In this document: positions 56,284-63,428 of the stretch, in pieces
Position numbering within the stretch: position 1 is the first letter of the stretch
How the letters are laid out: every line of letters begins with the position of its first letter
NCBI RefSeq assembly: GCF_026410385.1
Contig: NZ_JAPMLT010000005.1
Location: 186,001-250,000 of the forward strand
Direction: 5' to 3'
Length of the DNA stretch: 64,000 nt
Origin: Tumebacillus lacus
Lineage (GTDB): Bacteria > Bacillota > Bacilli > Tumebacillales > Tumebacillaceae
Notes under the pieces: generated by a model
Database searches by the model: none
Seen by the model: only the letters and a program-made list of their open reading frames with translations
Told to the model about the DNA's origin: nothing
Made by a program: the position numbers and the translations under genes

Positions 56284-57875
56284 GCACCAAAACGATCCGC
56301 AACCTGCGCATCGAACATTTCCAATCCCATGAACTGACCGAGATGGCGTTCGACGACGGGTTGAACGTCATCGTCGGCCCGTCCGACTCCGGCAAATCGG
56401 CCGTCATCCGAGCCCTGCGCTGGCTCCTCTTCAACGAGCCGCGCGGCTCCGACTTCATGCGCGTCGGCCACAACAACGTCCGCGTCTCCATCGAGCTCGC
56501 CGACGGCGCACGCGTCACCCGCGAACGCACCCCTTCGAAAAACCGCTACATCGTCGTCAACACTGAGGGCGAAGAGCAGATCTACGAAGGATTTGGCAAC
56601 TCCGTCCCGCAGGAAGTCATCGACGTCACCGGCGTCGCAAAAGTCATGCTTGACGAAGACACCGAGACCGTCCTCCACCTTGGCACCCAGCTCGAACCGG
56701 CCTTCTTGCTCGCAGAACCCGGCTCGATCAAAGCCAAAGCCATCGGCCGTCTCAACGGCGTTCACATCATCGACGCCGCCTCGCGGGACACCCATCGCGA
56801 CCTGACCCGCCTCACGCAGGAGGAAAAACAATACCGCGAACAGCTCGCCGAAGTTGAAGAGGAGCTCGAACAATTTTCCGACCTGCCGTATCTGGAAAAC
56901 ATCCTCCTCCTCGTCGAGATGAAGCAAGCCGAACTCAAAGCGCTTCACGCCCGACGCGAGAAGTTGCAAACCCTGCATCAAAAATACAAAGCCACCCGCG
57001 CCGATCTCGCCCTTACCGACGAGATCCTCTCGCGCACCGAACACCTCGACCGCGCCTCCCTGCAAGCGGAGCGCGCCGTCACTTTGCAAACCAAGACCCT
57101 GCGTCTGCGCCAAGCCGCTCAGAAACTGGCCCGCGTCGCCGACGGGATCGAGCAGACCGACCGCATCCTTGCGGCCACCGGCGAGCTTGACCGCGCAGGG
57201 GACCGCCTGCACACGGGCGAGGCCAAAGTCGCGCGGTTCCGCCGCCTGCGCACCCTCGCCGATCAGCGACAGCAGACGAACGCCGTCCTGCAAAACGTGG
57301 ATCGCATCCTGCACCAAACAAACGGCCTTGATGACGCCGCGAGCCGCGTCACGCGACTCGAACGGTCGAAACACCGCCTGTCCACGCTGACAGCCCTCGC
57401 CGCCAAACGCAGCGACACCGGCGGCATGCTCACCAAAATCGACCGCATCCTCGCCCGGACCGAGCCGGTCGCAGCGGCGGAGCAGAGCCTCGACATCCTC
57501 GCCCAAAAACGCGCCAAAGCCAACGCCCTGCGTGATCTGCACAACAAAAAGCAAGACGTCGAACGACTCCTCTCCCGCCTGGGACAGATCATGACACAGC
57601 TCGAACGGACGGCACGGGCCGAAGACTCGCTCGCTCGCCTGCAATTCCTGACCGACCGTCAACAGCGTCTGATGCAAATGCAAAACGGCCTGTTCGACGT
57701 CACCGACCGCTTGAAAAAAGCGGACGTCTACCTGCACACCAACGCGATGGAACTCACCCAGCTGATCGACGAATACAGTCGTGAACTGAAGCAATCGGCT
57801 TCCTGTCCGGTCTGCTTTACACCGATCGACGAACACACGACCGAACGCCTGCTGGAAGAATTCCGCAGCTTTTAG
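56280..57875 (+). CDS. Rad50-like protein, N-terminal ATPase half with coiled coil and zinc hook
   Basis: A 531-residue protein. Residues 1-165 are an N-terminal SMC/Rad50 ATPase lobe: Walker A GPSDSGKS (33-40) and Q-loop Gln138. Residues 180-505 are a long coiled coil composed of 47-residue repeats. The CPVC zinc hook (509-512) stands near the end, and only 19 residues follow it, so the returning coil and the Walker B lobe are missing from this chain. They are supplied by the gene at 58157. It overlaps the Mre11 gene by 4 bases. Zinc-hook dimers would bridge two such half-molecules. Confidence 0.88.
   Translation: MSTKTIRNLRIEHFQSHELTEMAFDDGLNVIVGPSDSGKSAVIRALRWLLFNEPRGSDFMRVGHNNVRVSIELADGARVTRERTPSKNRYIVVNTEGEEQIYEGFGNSVPQEVIDVTGVAKVMLDEDTETVLHLGTQLEPAFLLAEPGSIKAKAIGRLNGVHIIDAASRDTHRDLTRLTQEEKQYREQLAEVEEELEQFSDLPYLENILLLVEMKQAELKALHARREKLQTLHQKYKATRADLALTDEILSRTEHLDRASLQAERAVTLQTKTLRLRQAAQKLARVADGIEQTDRILAATGELDRAGDRLHTGEAKVARFRRLRTLADQRQQTNAVLQNVDRILHQTNGLDDAASRVTRLERSKHRLSTLTALAAKRSDTGGMLTKIDRILARTEPVAAAEQSLDILAQKRAKANALRDLHNKKQDVERLLSRLGQIMTQLERTARAEDSLARLQFLTDRQQRLMQMQNGLFDVTDRLKKADVYLHTNAMELTQLIDEYSRELKQSASCPVCFTPIDEHTTERLLEEFRSF
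56877..57803 (+). repeat. 47-residue (141-bp) tandem repeats in the Rad50-like coiled coil
   Basis: D-x-I-L-like motifs recur at residues 247 (DEIL), 294 (DRIL), 341 (DRIL), 388 (DRIL), 435 (GQIM) and 482 (DVYL): exactly 47 apart each time, without gaps. A more diverged unit fits residues 200-246. Within units, Ala at position 13, Leu/Val at 17, Leu at 31 and Leu/Ile at 43-44 are mostly kept. The nucleotide spacing is exactly 141 bases (57159, 57300, 57441). Confidence 0.85.
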
Positions 57876-57905
57876 GCAGCAGATATAAAGGAGGTACGAC
57901 CCCTG

Positions 57906-58160
57906 ATGAGCACCGCAATGGAAAACAAACTGTCCGTACTCAAAGAAGGCCTCGCCAAAGCGAAAGACATGCGCTACAAAGCCGAACTGAAAAAAGACTC
58001 CCTGCTCAAACAGCAAGAAGAAATCCTCGAACAGATCCGCGCCGAGCAAGTCGACCCGGACTCGCTGGAACTGGAGATCGACAAACTGGAGCAAGAGATC
58101 GCCGCTCTGGCCGATGAAGTCGATTCCCTGATCCCGTGGGATCTGATCAACAAGCAATGA
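57906..58160 (+). CDS. Small coiled-coil protein of the Rad50-like operon
   Basis: An 84-residue, highly charged protein that is almost wholly helical: LSVLKEGLAKAKDMRYKAEL, KKDSLLKQQEEILEQIRAEQ and ELEIDKLEQEIAALADEV. It stands between the two Rad50 halves, with AAAGGAGGT before it, and overlaps the next gene by four bases (ATGA). It may be a linker or a free coil segment that joins the halves, or a regulatory partner. No known family was recognised. Confidence 0.75.
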   Translation: MSTAMENKLSVLKEGLAKAKDMRYKAELKKDSLLKQQEEILEQIRAEQVDPDSLELEIDKLEQEIAALADEVDSLIPWDLINKQ

Positions 58161-58834
58161 CGAACGGAACCGATTTCTCCCGCATCGATCTCGCGGTCGC
58201 TTCTCTGCGCGATCATTACAACCGCCGTCGCGGGGAGCAGGACGCCGTCCTGCGCAAGAAAAAGACGGTGGAAGATCGCCTCGAAGAAAAGCGGCACGAC
58301 ATCGACAAACTCCAGCAGGTAAAAATTCTGCTCCAAGAGTCGGCCGTCTTTGCCCGCGAGCAGGCGCGCCGTCAGATCGAGACGATGGTCACCAACGCCT
58401 TGCAGTTTATTTTCGGTGACCGCGACATGGAGTTTCGCGTCACCATCGACGAAGTGCGGGGACGCGCCGAGGGAGAGTTTCTCGTCGTGTCGTCGTACGG
58501 CGGCGAGATCCCGGTCGAGACGCGCCCGCAGGACGCGCGCGGCGGCGGGGTCGTCGACGTGATCTCGCTGGCGTTGCGGGCTGCTTTGCTGCACGCCAAC
58601 AAACCGAAGCTTGACGGCCCGATCATCCTCGACGAGCCGGCCAAACACGTGTCGGACGAGTACTCGCGCCAGGTCGCCGAGTTTTTGAAACAGCTCTCGA
58701 CCGCGTTCGGTCGGCAGATCATCATGGTCACGCACAACCAGCATCTGGCGAACACGGGGGATACTTCCTACATCGTCGAGATGCGTTCGGGGAAAAGCTA
58801 TGTACGAGTCTTTCAGGCGATCGAACAAGCCTAG
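58157..58834 (+). CDS. Rad50-like protein, C-terminal ATPase half
   Basis: A 225-residue protein. Residues 15-75 are a short coil. The rest is a C-terminal Rad50/SMC lobe: signature-like [19 protein letters not shown] (in place of LSGGE), Walker [21 protein letters not shown], and the switch histidine [11 protein letters not shown]. It lacks Walker A, so it can only work with the gene at 56280. ATG at 58157 overlaps the preceding stop; the upstream frame start at 58136 is not used. A two-chain Rad50 is rare. Confidence 0.85.
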   Translation: MTNGTDFSRIDLAVASLRDHYNRRRGEQDAVLRKKKTVEDRLEEKRHDIDKLQQVKILLQESAVFAREQARRQIETMVTNALQFIFGDRDMEFRVTIDEVRGRAEGEFLVVSSYGGEIPVETRPQDARGGGVVDVISLALRAALLHANKPKLDGPIILDEPAKHVSDEYSRQVAEFLKQLSTAFGRQIIMVTHNQHLANTGDTSYIVEMRSGKSYVRVFQAIEQA

Positions 58835-58872
58835 ACTTTCACGCATACTTCTCCGGAAAAGGGGGTTGGCGC

Positions 58873-59268
58873 ATGGACACGATGGGCAGACACGTCATCG
58901 CCGAGCTGTGGGAATGTGATTCCGACCTGCTCAACGATGAAGCGGCAGTCGAACGGATCATGGTCAACGCGGCTCTCGAATCGGGAGCCGAGGTTCGCGA
59001 GGTCGTGTTTCACAAATTCACACCGCTGGGCGTCAGCGGCGTGGTGATCATCTCGGAGTCGCATTTGACGATCCACAGCTTCCCTGAGCACGGGTATGCG
59101 AGCGTGGACGTCTATACCTGCGGCGACCGGATCGACCCGGCCGTCGCCGCCGATTACATCGCCAAAGGCCTGCGCACCAAGCGCAAAGAGACCGTCTTTG
59201 TGCCGCGCGGCCAAGGCAACATGAACGCGAAAGATCTGAAAGTGGAACTGGTGGAAGCAGCGAAATAG
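58873..59268 (+). CDS. speD: S-adenosylmethionine decarboxylase proenzyme
   Basis: A 131-residue Bacillus SpeH-type AdoMetDC, making decarboxylated SAM for spermidine synthesis. [13 protein letters not shown] at the start and [25 protein letters not shown] hold the self-cleavage site between Glu62 and Ser63, where Ser63 becomes the pyruvoyl group. GGGGG precedes ATG. A terminator follows. Confidence 0.96.
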   Translation: MDTMGRHVIAELWECDSDLLNDEAAVERIMVNAALESGAEVREVVFHKFTPLGVSGVVIISESHLTIHSFPEHGYASVDVYTCGDRIDPAVAADYIAKGLRTKRKETVFVPRGQGNMNAKDLKVELVEAAK

Positions 59269-59275
59269 GGCAGCG

Positions 59276-59307
59276 GAGAACTCCTTGATTTGGAGTTCTC
59301 TTTTTTT
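59276..59307 (+). terminator. Rho-independent terminator of speD
   Basis: GAGAACTCC / GGAGTTCTC with a seven-base loop and seven Ts, just upstream of the tRNA promoter. Confidence 0.88.
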
Positions 59308-59319
59308 GCGAAAAAGGGG

Positions 59320-59348
59320 TTGCGTTTTCTGCGCATCCGTCATATAAT
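59320..59348 (+). promoter_or_regulatory. Promoter of the tRNA cluster
   Basis: TTGCGT at 59320-59325 and a perfect TATAAT at 59343-59348 with a 17-base spacer, 45 bases upstream of the first tRNA. Confidence 0.72.
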
Positions 59349-59392
59349 AAATTCTGTCGCCGGGGAACACGGCACACACGAGAGACACTCTC

Positions 59393-59467
59393 GGGGGATT
59401 AGCTCAGTGGTAGAGCACTGCGCTGGCAGCGCAGGGGTCAGGGGTTCAAGTCCCCTATCCTCCACCA
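59393..59467 (+). tRNA. tRNA-Ala (GGC)
   Basis: Acceptor GGGGGAT / ATCCTCC with one G-T pair, anticodon loop CTGGCAG, T-loop TTCAAGT, CCA encoded. First of seven tandem tRNA genes. Confidence 0.95.
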
Positions 59468-59475
59468 ACCATCTC

Positions 59476-59551
59476 GGAGGTTTAGCTCAGCTGGGAGAGC
59501 ATCTGCCTTACAAGCAGAGGGTCGGCGGTTCGATCCCGTCAACCTCCACCA
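59476..59551 (+). tRNA. tRNA-Val (TAC)
   Basis: Acceptor GGAGGTT / AACCTCC, anticodon loop TTACAAG, T-loop TTCGATC, CCA encoded; 76 nt. Confidence 0.95.
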
Positions 59552-59560
59552 TCTTTACTT

Positions 59561-59637
59561 GGAGCTGTGGTGTAGTGGCCTAACATGCCCGCCTGTCACG
59601 CGGGAGACCGCGGGTTCGAATCCCGTCAGCTCCGCCA
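59561..59637 (+). tRNA. tRNA-Asp (GTC)
   Basis: Acceptor GGAGCTG / CAGCTCC, anticodon loop CTGTCAC, G discriminator base, CCA encoded; 77 nt. Confidence 0.95.
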
Positions 59638-59655
59638 TTTTAAAACACAATACAC

Positions 59656-59731
<76 letters not shown>

Positions 59732-59762
59732 TTTACTTTTGAATAAAGCAGCATCACCCGAT

Positions 59763-59837
59763 GCGGAAGTGGCTCAGGGGTAGAGCATCGCCTTGCCAAG
59801 GCGAGGGTCGCGGGTTCGAATCCCGTCTTCCGCTCCA
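59763..59837 (+). tRNA. tRNA-Gly (GCC)
   Basis: Acceptor GCGGAAG / CTTCCGC, anticodon loop TTGCCAA, CCA encoded; 75 nt. Confidence 0.95.
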
Positions 59838-59842
59838 TATCT

Positions 59843-59916
59843 GGAGGTATAGCCAAGTGGTAAGGCATGGGACTGCAAATCCTTGACCCCCGGTTCAAAT
59901 CCGGGTACCTCCTCCA
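59843..59916 (+). tRNA. tRNA-Cys (GCA)
   Basis: Acceptor GGAGGTA / TACCTCC, anticodon loop CTGCAAA, CCA encoded; 74 nt. Confidence 0.95.
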
Positions 59917-59922
59917 TAACAT

Positions 59923-59998
59923 GCTGTCATAGCTCAGTTGGTAGAGCACCACCTTGACATGGTGGGGGTCACAGGTTCGAGTCCTGTTGATAGCACCA
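59923..59998 (+). tRNA. tRNA-Val (GAC)
   Basis: Acceptor GCTGTCA / TGATAGC with one mismatched or wobble position, anticodon loop TTGACAT, CCA encoded; 76 nt. Last gene of the cluster; the cluster thus codes Val twice, with anticodons TAC and GAC. Confidence 0.94.
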
Positions 59999-60006
59999 AA
60001 CAGTAG

Positions 60007-60034
60007 CACCCCTTCGACGAAGGGGTGTTTTTTT
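60007..60034 (+). terminator. Rho-independent terminator of the tRNA cluster
   Basis: CACCCCTTC / GAAGGGGTG with a three-base loop and seven Ts, nine bases after the last CCA. Confidence 0.9.
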
Positions 60035-60172
60035 GTGCGTAGGCCGTATTTTTTCTTCATAAGTCGATATTTATTGTATAAGAAGGAATTGCGGGGAGGT
60101 TATTTGAAATGAGTGAATGAGAAATTCTGAAGGCACGCTCGGACTAACCAAATGATAAAGGGTGATTGCTTC

Positions 60173-60478
60173 ATGCAGATTTCGTGGAAATGGGTTTGGG
60201 TAATAGTAGGAGTGTCTGTCTGCTTGGCATTATGGCTAACTCCTGACACCATGCAATATTCGACAACATCTCAATTCAAAATTATTGACAAAGGGCAGGA
60301 AAACTATAAACTTTGGATTCTAGGCTATAACCCGTAAGAGGAGCAAAAAAAGGAAATCAGGCTGTTTATAGAAGATCGTAGCATTTGGAATTTGATCTCT
60401 GAAGATGAAATTTATATAATAACTTATACATACAAAGAGGGTGAGGAACCGGTTTTCCTAGAGATTGCACCCTACTAG
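60173..60478 (+). pseudogene. Small membrane-anchored protein gene interrupted by an in-frame TAA
   Basis: ATG at 60173 follows AAAGGGTGA. The first part (54 codons) is a short membrane helix (WVWVIVGVSVCLALWL) and a polar stretch ending LWILGYNP, then TAA at 60335-60337. The same frame continues without another stop for 46 codons (EEQKKEIRLFIEDRSIWNLI, later IYIITYTYKEGEEPVFLEI) to TAG at 60476. The downstream part looks like real protein, so the gene was probably one frame of about 100 codons. AT-rich compared with its neighbours. Family unknown. Confidence 0.65.
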
Positions 60479-60489
60479 GCAAAAGTTCC

Positions 60490-60522
60490 AGAGCAGCTCT
60501 ATTCCGGAGAATGCTCTTTTTT
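60490..60522 (+). terminator. Terminator after the broken small gene
   Basis: AGAGC / GCTCT stem with an inner CTC/GAG pair and a T-run; 12 bases after the final stop at 60478. Confidence 0.55.
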
Positions 60523-60615
60523 CGTCCTCATTTTCTTTCCCCTCTTCGTGCAACCTAATCAAAACTCGTTCGTATATCTTCTTTGTACGAAACAGAGGAG
60601 GGTCCCACAAACACA

Positions 60616-61590
60616 ATGGGCATATGGGAATCGTTGAAAAAGGGCAACACGTCTTCACTGATGGCAGCATCGGGCAATCTGGTCTTGGCCGTCGCCAAAG
60701 GAGCGGCCGCTGCGGTCAGCGGGAGCAGTGCGATGTACGCGTCCGCGATGCACTCGGTGGCGGATACGGTCAATCAAGGCTTTGTCTTTGCCGGCAGCGT
60801 GCTGGCGGAGAAAAAACCGACGCCGCGTTTTCCGTCCGGGTTTGGCCGGGTGATCAACATGTTCGTGATGGTGGCGGTGATCGTCGTCACGATCATGGCG
60901 GTGGAGACGATTGAAAAAGGCTGGGAGATCATTCAGCACCCGAAAGTCTCCAGCGATATCTGGCTCAACGCAGGTCTGCTCTTTGCCTCCATCGTCATCG
61001 ATGGGCTGATCCTCGTTAAAGCGATGAAGGAGATCGTCAAAGAATCGGACCAACAAAAAGCCCCTGGCTCTCTGGTCAAAAAGGCGCTCGGCAATCTCAA
61101 ACTGGCCTCCCCGCCGACGAGACTGGTCTTCTACGAAGACTGCGTCGCGACGCTCGGTGCGTTTCTCGCCCTGCTCGCCGTCGTATTGGCTCCGATGACC
61201 GGCATCTATGCGCTGGAAGGCGTGGCTGCGATCTTGATCGCGTGCCTGCTCTTGTTCATCGCGTTCAAGCTCGGCTATGAAAATATGATCGGCCTGATCG
61301 GGGTCGCCGCTCCGAAAACGGTCGAGGACCGCGTGGCAAACATCATCTTTGCCGACCGGGAAGTGGTCGACATCAACAAGATGCGCATCCTGCAAGAAGG
61401 CCGTTCCTACCACGTCGAAGCGTATATCGAACTGCGCAAGGGCCTGTCCCTCGCCGACGCCGACGACATCAAGTTTCGCATTCAAAGCTCCCTCACCGCC
61501 GACAAAGACATCACGGACGCCACCCTCGGCATCCTCGAAGACAACGATGTCCGCAACTGGCGTGCGGAGGAAGTCCACATAGAAAACTAA
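60616..61590 (+). CDS. Cation diffusion facilitator family transporter
   Basis: A 324-residue protein with about six membrane helices and a C-terminal cytosolic domain (from about 245, VEDRVANIIFADREVVDINKMRI). Metal site residues lie in MHSVADTVNQGFVF (HxxxD) and YEDCVATLGAFLA (in place of HxxxD in the fifth helix). CDF members export Zn, Mn, Co or Fe. ATG at 60616 stands 13 bases after GAGGAGGG; the TTG at 60583 precedes that site and is rejected. Metal specificity is not determined. Confidence 0.85.
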   Translation: MGIWESLKKGNTSSLMAASGNLVLAVAKGAAAAVSGSSAMYASAMHSVADTVNQGFVFAGSVLAEKKPTPRFPSGFGRVINMFVMVAVIVVTIMAVETIEKGWEIIQHPKVSSDIWLNAGLLFASIVIDGLILVKAMKEIVKESDQQKAPGSLVKKALGNLKLASPPTRLVFYEDCVATLGAFLALLAVVLAPMTGIYALEGVAAILIACLLLFIAFKLGYENMIGLIGVAAPKTVEDRVANIIFADREVVDINKMRILQEGRSYHVEAYIELRKGLSLADADDIKFRIQSSLTADKDITDATLGILEDNDVRNWRAEEVHIEN

Positions 61591-61599
61591 CGCACACCA

Positions 61600-61636
61600 A
61601 CAGCCGAAGCGGATGAAACGCTTCGGCTGTTTTTTC
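61600..61636 (+). terminator. Rho-independent terminator of the CDF gene
   Basis: ACAGCCGAAGCG / CGCTTCGGCTGT with a seven-base loop and six Ts. Confidence 0.9.
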
Positions 61637-61667
61637 GTACTACCAGATAAAGGGAGGTGCGGATCGA

Positions 61668-61874
61668 ATGAGAACTGTTTGGCAACTGATCACTTTCTCC
61701 AGCATTTTGTATGTCCTGTTTCGATTGGATTATCTGTTCTTCAGAGCTGTCGAGCGTTTCTTTTCCTGGCCGGTGCAGGCTGTGCTGTTCCTTTGTTCGT
61801 TGCCTGTCGTGTTTGTGGTGACGCTCGTGCTGACGAAGTTGATCAGCGACCGCTATTTCAAAAAGTCGTACTGA
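61668..61874 (+). CDS. Small two-helix membrane protein
   Basis: A 68-residue hydrophobic protein with two membrane helices (about 7-26 and 35-58), MRTVWQLITFSSILYVLF to the end LISDRYFKKSY. AGGGAGGTG precedes ATG 61668. Function unknown. It is convergent with the RDD gene, whose stop lies 4 bases from its own. Confidence 0.65.
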   Translation: MRTVWQLITFSSILYVLFRLDYLFFRAVERFFSWPVQAVLFLCSLPVVFVVTLVLTKLISDRYFKKSY

Positions 61875-61878
61875 CAAA

Positions 61879-62262
61879 CTAGCGCTTCACCACCAGCGTC
61901 CCGGCCAAGATGTCGTGCAGAGCTTGCTTTTTCTCCGTGAACGCCGCCATGATGTAGCCGATCAAGAGGAGGATCGCGGAGATGATCTTGCCGAAATGCC
62001 GCCCGGTCGCGCGGCCAAATCCGATGCGGTTGCCGTCGAGGTCAGTGACGCGGATGCCGATCACTTTTTTGCCGAGTGTCGCTTGATGTGCGGACGACTC
62101 CATCAGCGCATAGTACAGCCAGCCGGTCAGCAAGGTCAGCACCGAATACAAAAATTCGTCGCCGGTCATCCCCCGCAGTACACCGTTGACCAATCCCATC
62201 AAGATCCAGTCGATGATCACCGCCCCAAAGCGCAGCCAAAAGCCTGCATAACTCGTTGACAT
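61879..62262 (-). CDS. RDD family membrane protein
   Basis: A 127-residue protein with three to four membrane helices. GFWLRFGAVIIDWILMGLVN is the RDD signature region (R and D residues in the first helix), TLGKKVIGIRVTDLDGNRIGFGRATGRHFGK is the conserved central loop and KKQALHDILAGTLVV the end. RDD proteins are thought to transport ions or small molecules. The start at 62262 follows AAGGGGG; the frame continues upstream to 62286 without a good site. Confidence 0.88.
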   Translation of the reverse strand: MSTSYAGFWLRFGAVIIDWILMGLVNGVLRGMTGDEFLYSVLTLLTGWLYYALMESSAHQATLGKKVIGIRVTDLDGNRIGFGRATGRHFGKIISAILLLIGYIMAAFTEKKQALHDILAGTLVVKR

Positions 62263-62407
62263 GTCGTAACAATCCCCCTTTTCCACGTACTCTTTCTATC
62301 CTATGAAGTGAGGCTTTGTCTCTAGACGCCAGCGGAGCGGCAGACGCACACCAACACGATCTTTGTCGCATATGGTGGGATAGTGACTGCACCGGAGGGA
62401 CGACAGA

Positions 62408-63403
62408 ATGCGAAATGCATGGTATGTGGCGGCCGAGAGCCGCGAGTTGCAGGACGACGAGATGATGGCGGTGACGATCTTGGATGAAGAGATCGTGCTG
62501 TTTCGAGACGGCCGCGGGCAGGCGCACGCCTTGCAGGATCACTGTCCGCACCGGGGGGCAAGGCTGTCGGACGGGCGGCATCACGGGGAGCGGATCGCCT
62601 GTCCGTTTCACGGCTGGGAGTTTGGCGGCGACGGTCGGTGCAGGCTGATCCCGTCGAACGGGCCGGATGCCAAGATCCCGGATAAAGCCCGTGTGACCGC
62701 GTATCCGTTGCAAGAACTGGGGGGCCATGTCTGGGTGTGGATCGGGGAAGCTGAGCGGGTCACGCCGCTCGATCTGCCGCCGGAGTTGACCGACCCGACA
62801 TGGCGGGCGGTACCTTTTCGGGCGGAGTGGAAGGCCCATCTGACGCGGGTGATCGAGAGCATCCTCGACGTGTCGCATCTGCCCTACGTCCACCCGGAGT
62901 CGACGGGGGATGTCGATCCGCGTGTGGAAGGTCCTGCCTTTCAGGTGAACGAGCGGGAGATCGTGGTCATCGCCAAGCCGTTCCACCCGCTGCTGCAAAC
63001 ACCGGGCGGCTATGTGGACGACCGCAAAGCCTCGACGATCACCTTTCAGTTCCCCAATCAGATCATCCTGCGCACCGACATGATGGAGGAAAAGGTGATG
63101 GCGACCTACCTGACCATGACGCCGGTGGCAGGCGGCGGGATCGTGCTGTACGGGCTCGCGTTGCGCAATTTCTTTCAAGACATCGAACTGATCGACGATG
63201 TTCATTATGAGCACAACGTCACGGTGCTGGAGCAGGACCGGCCGGTCGTCGAGGCGCTGCGCCCGCGCATCTCACCGTTGGATCTGGAGCGGGAGGTGCA
63301 CGTCCGCTCCGATGCACAGCAAGTGCGGTACCGGCTTCTCTTGAAAAAGCAACTGGAGCGAGAGCAAGCTTCCGACCCTTATTACGGGCAAGACAAGAGC
63401 TGA
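62408..63403 (+). CDS. Rieske non-heme iron oxygenase, alpha subunit type
   Basis: A 331-residue oxygenase. The Rieske [2Fe-2S] ligands are Cys46, His48 (DHCPHRG), Cys65 and His68 (CPFHGW). Mononuclear iron ligands are in ESILDVSHLPYVH (His157 and His162, with the bridging Asp154). The fold resembles aromatic ring hydroxylase and pheophorbide/vanillate-type oxygenases; the substrate is unknown. No separate reductase gene is seen near. It is followed at 26 bases by a methyltransferase gene. Confidence 0.88.
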   Translation: MRNAWYVAAESRELQDDEMMAVTILDEEIVLFRDGRGQAHALQDHCPHRGARLSDGRHHGERIACPFHGWEFGGDGRCRLIPSNGPDAKIPDKARVTAYPLQELGGHVWVWIGEAERVTPLDLPPELTDPTWRAVPFRAEWKAHLTRVIESILDVSHLPYVHPESTGDVDPRVEGPAFQVNEREIVVIAKPFHPLLQTPGGYVDDRKASTITFQFPNQIILRTDMMEEKVMATYLTMTPVAGGGIVLYGLALRNFFQDIELIDDVHYEHNVTVLEQDRPVVEALRPRISPLDLEREVHVRSDAQQVRYRLLLKKQLEREQASDPYYGQDKS

Positions 63404-63428
63404 TGAGAAAGGCGGAGGGACGGTCACG

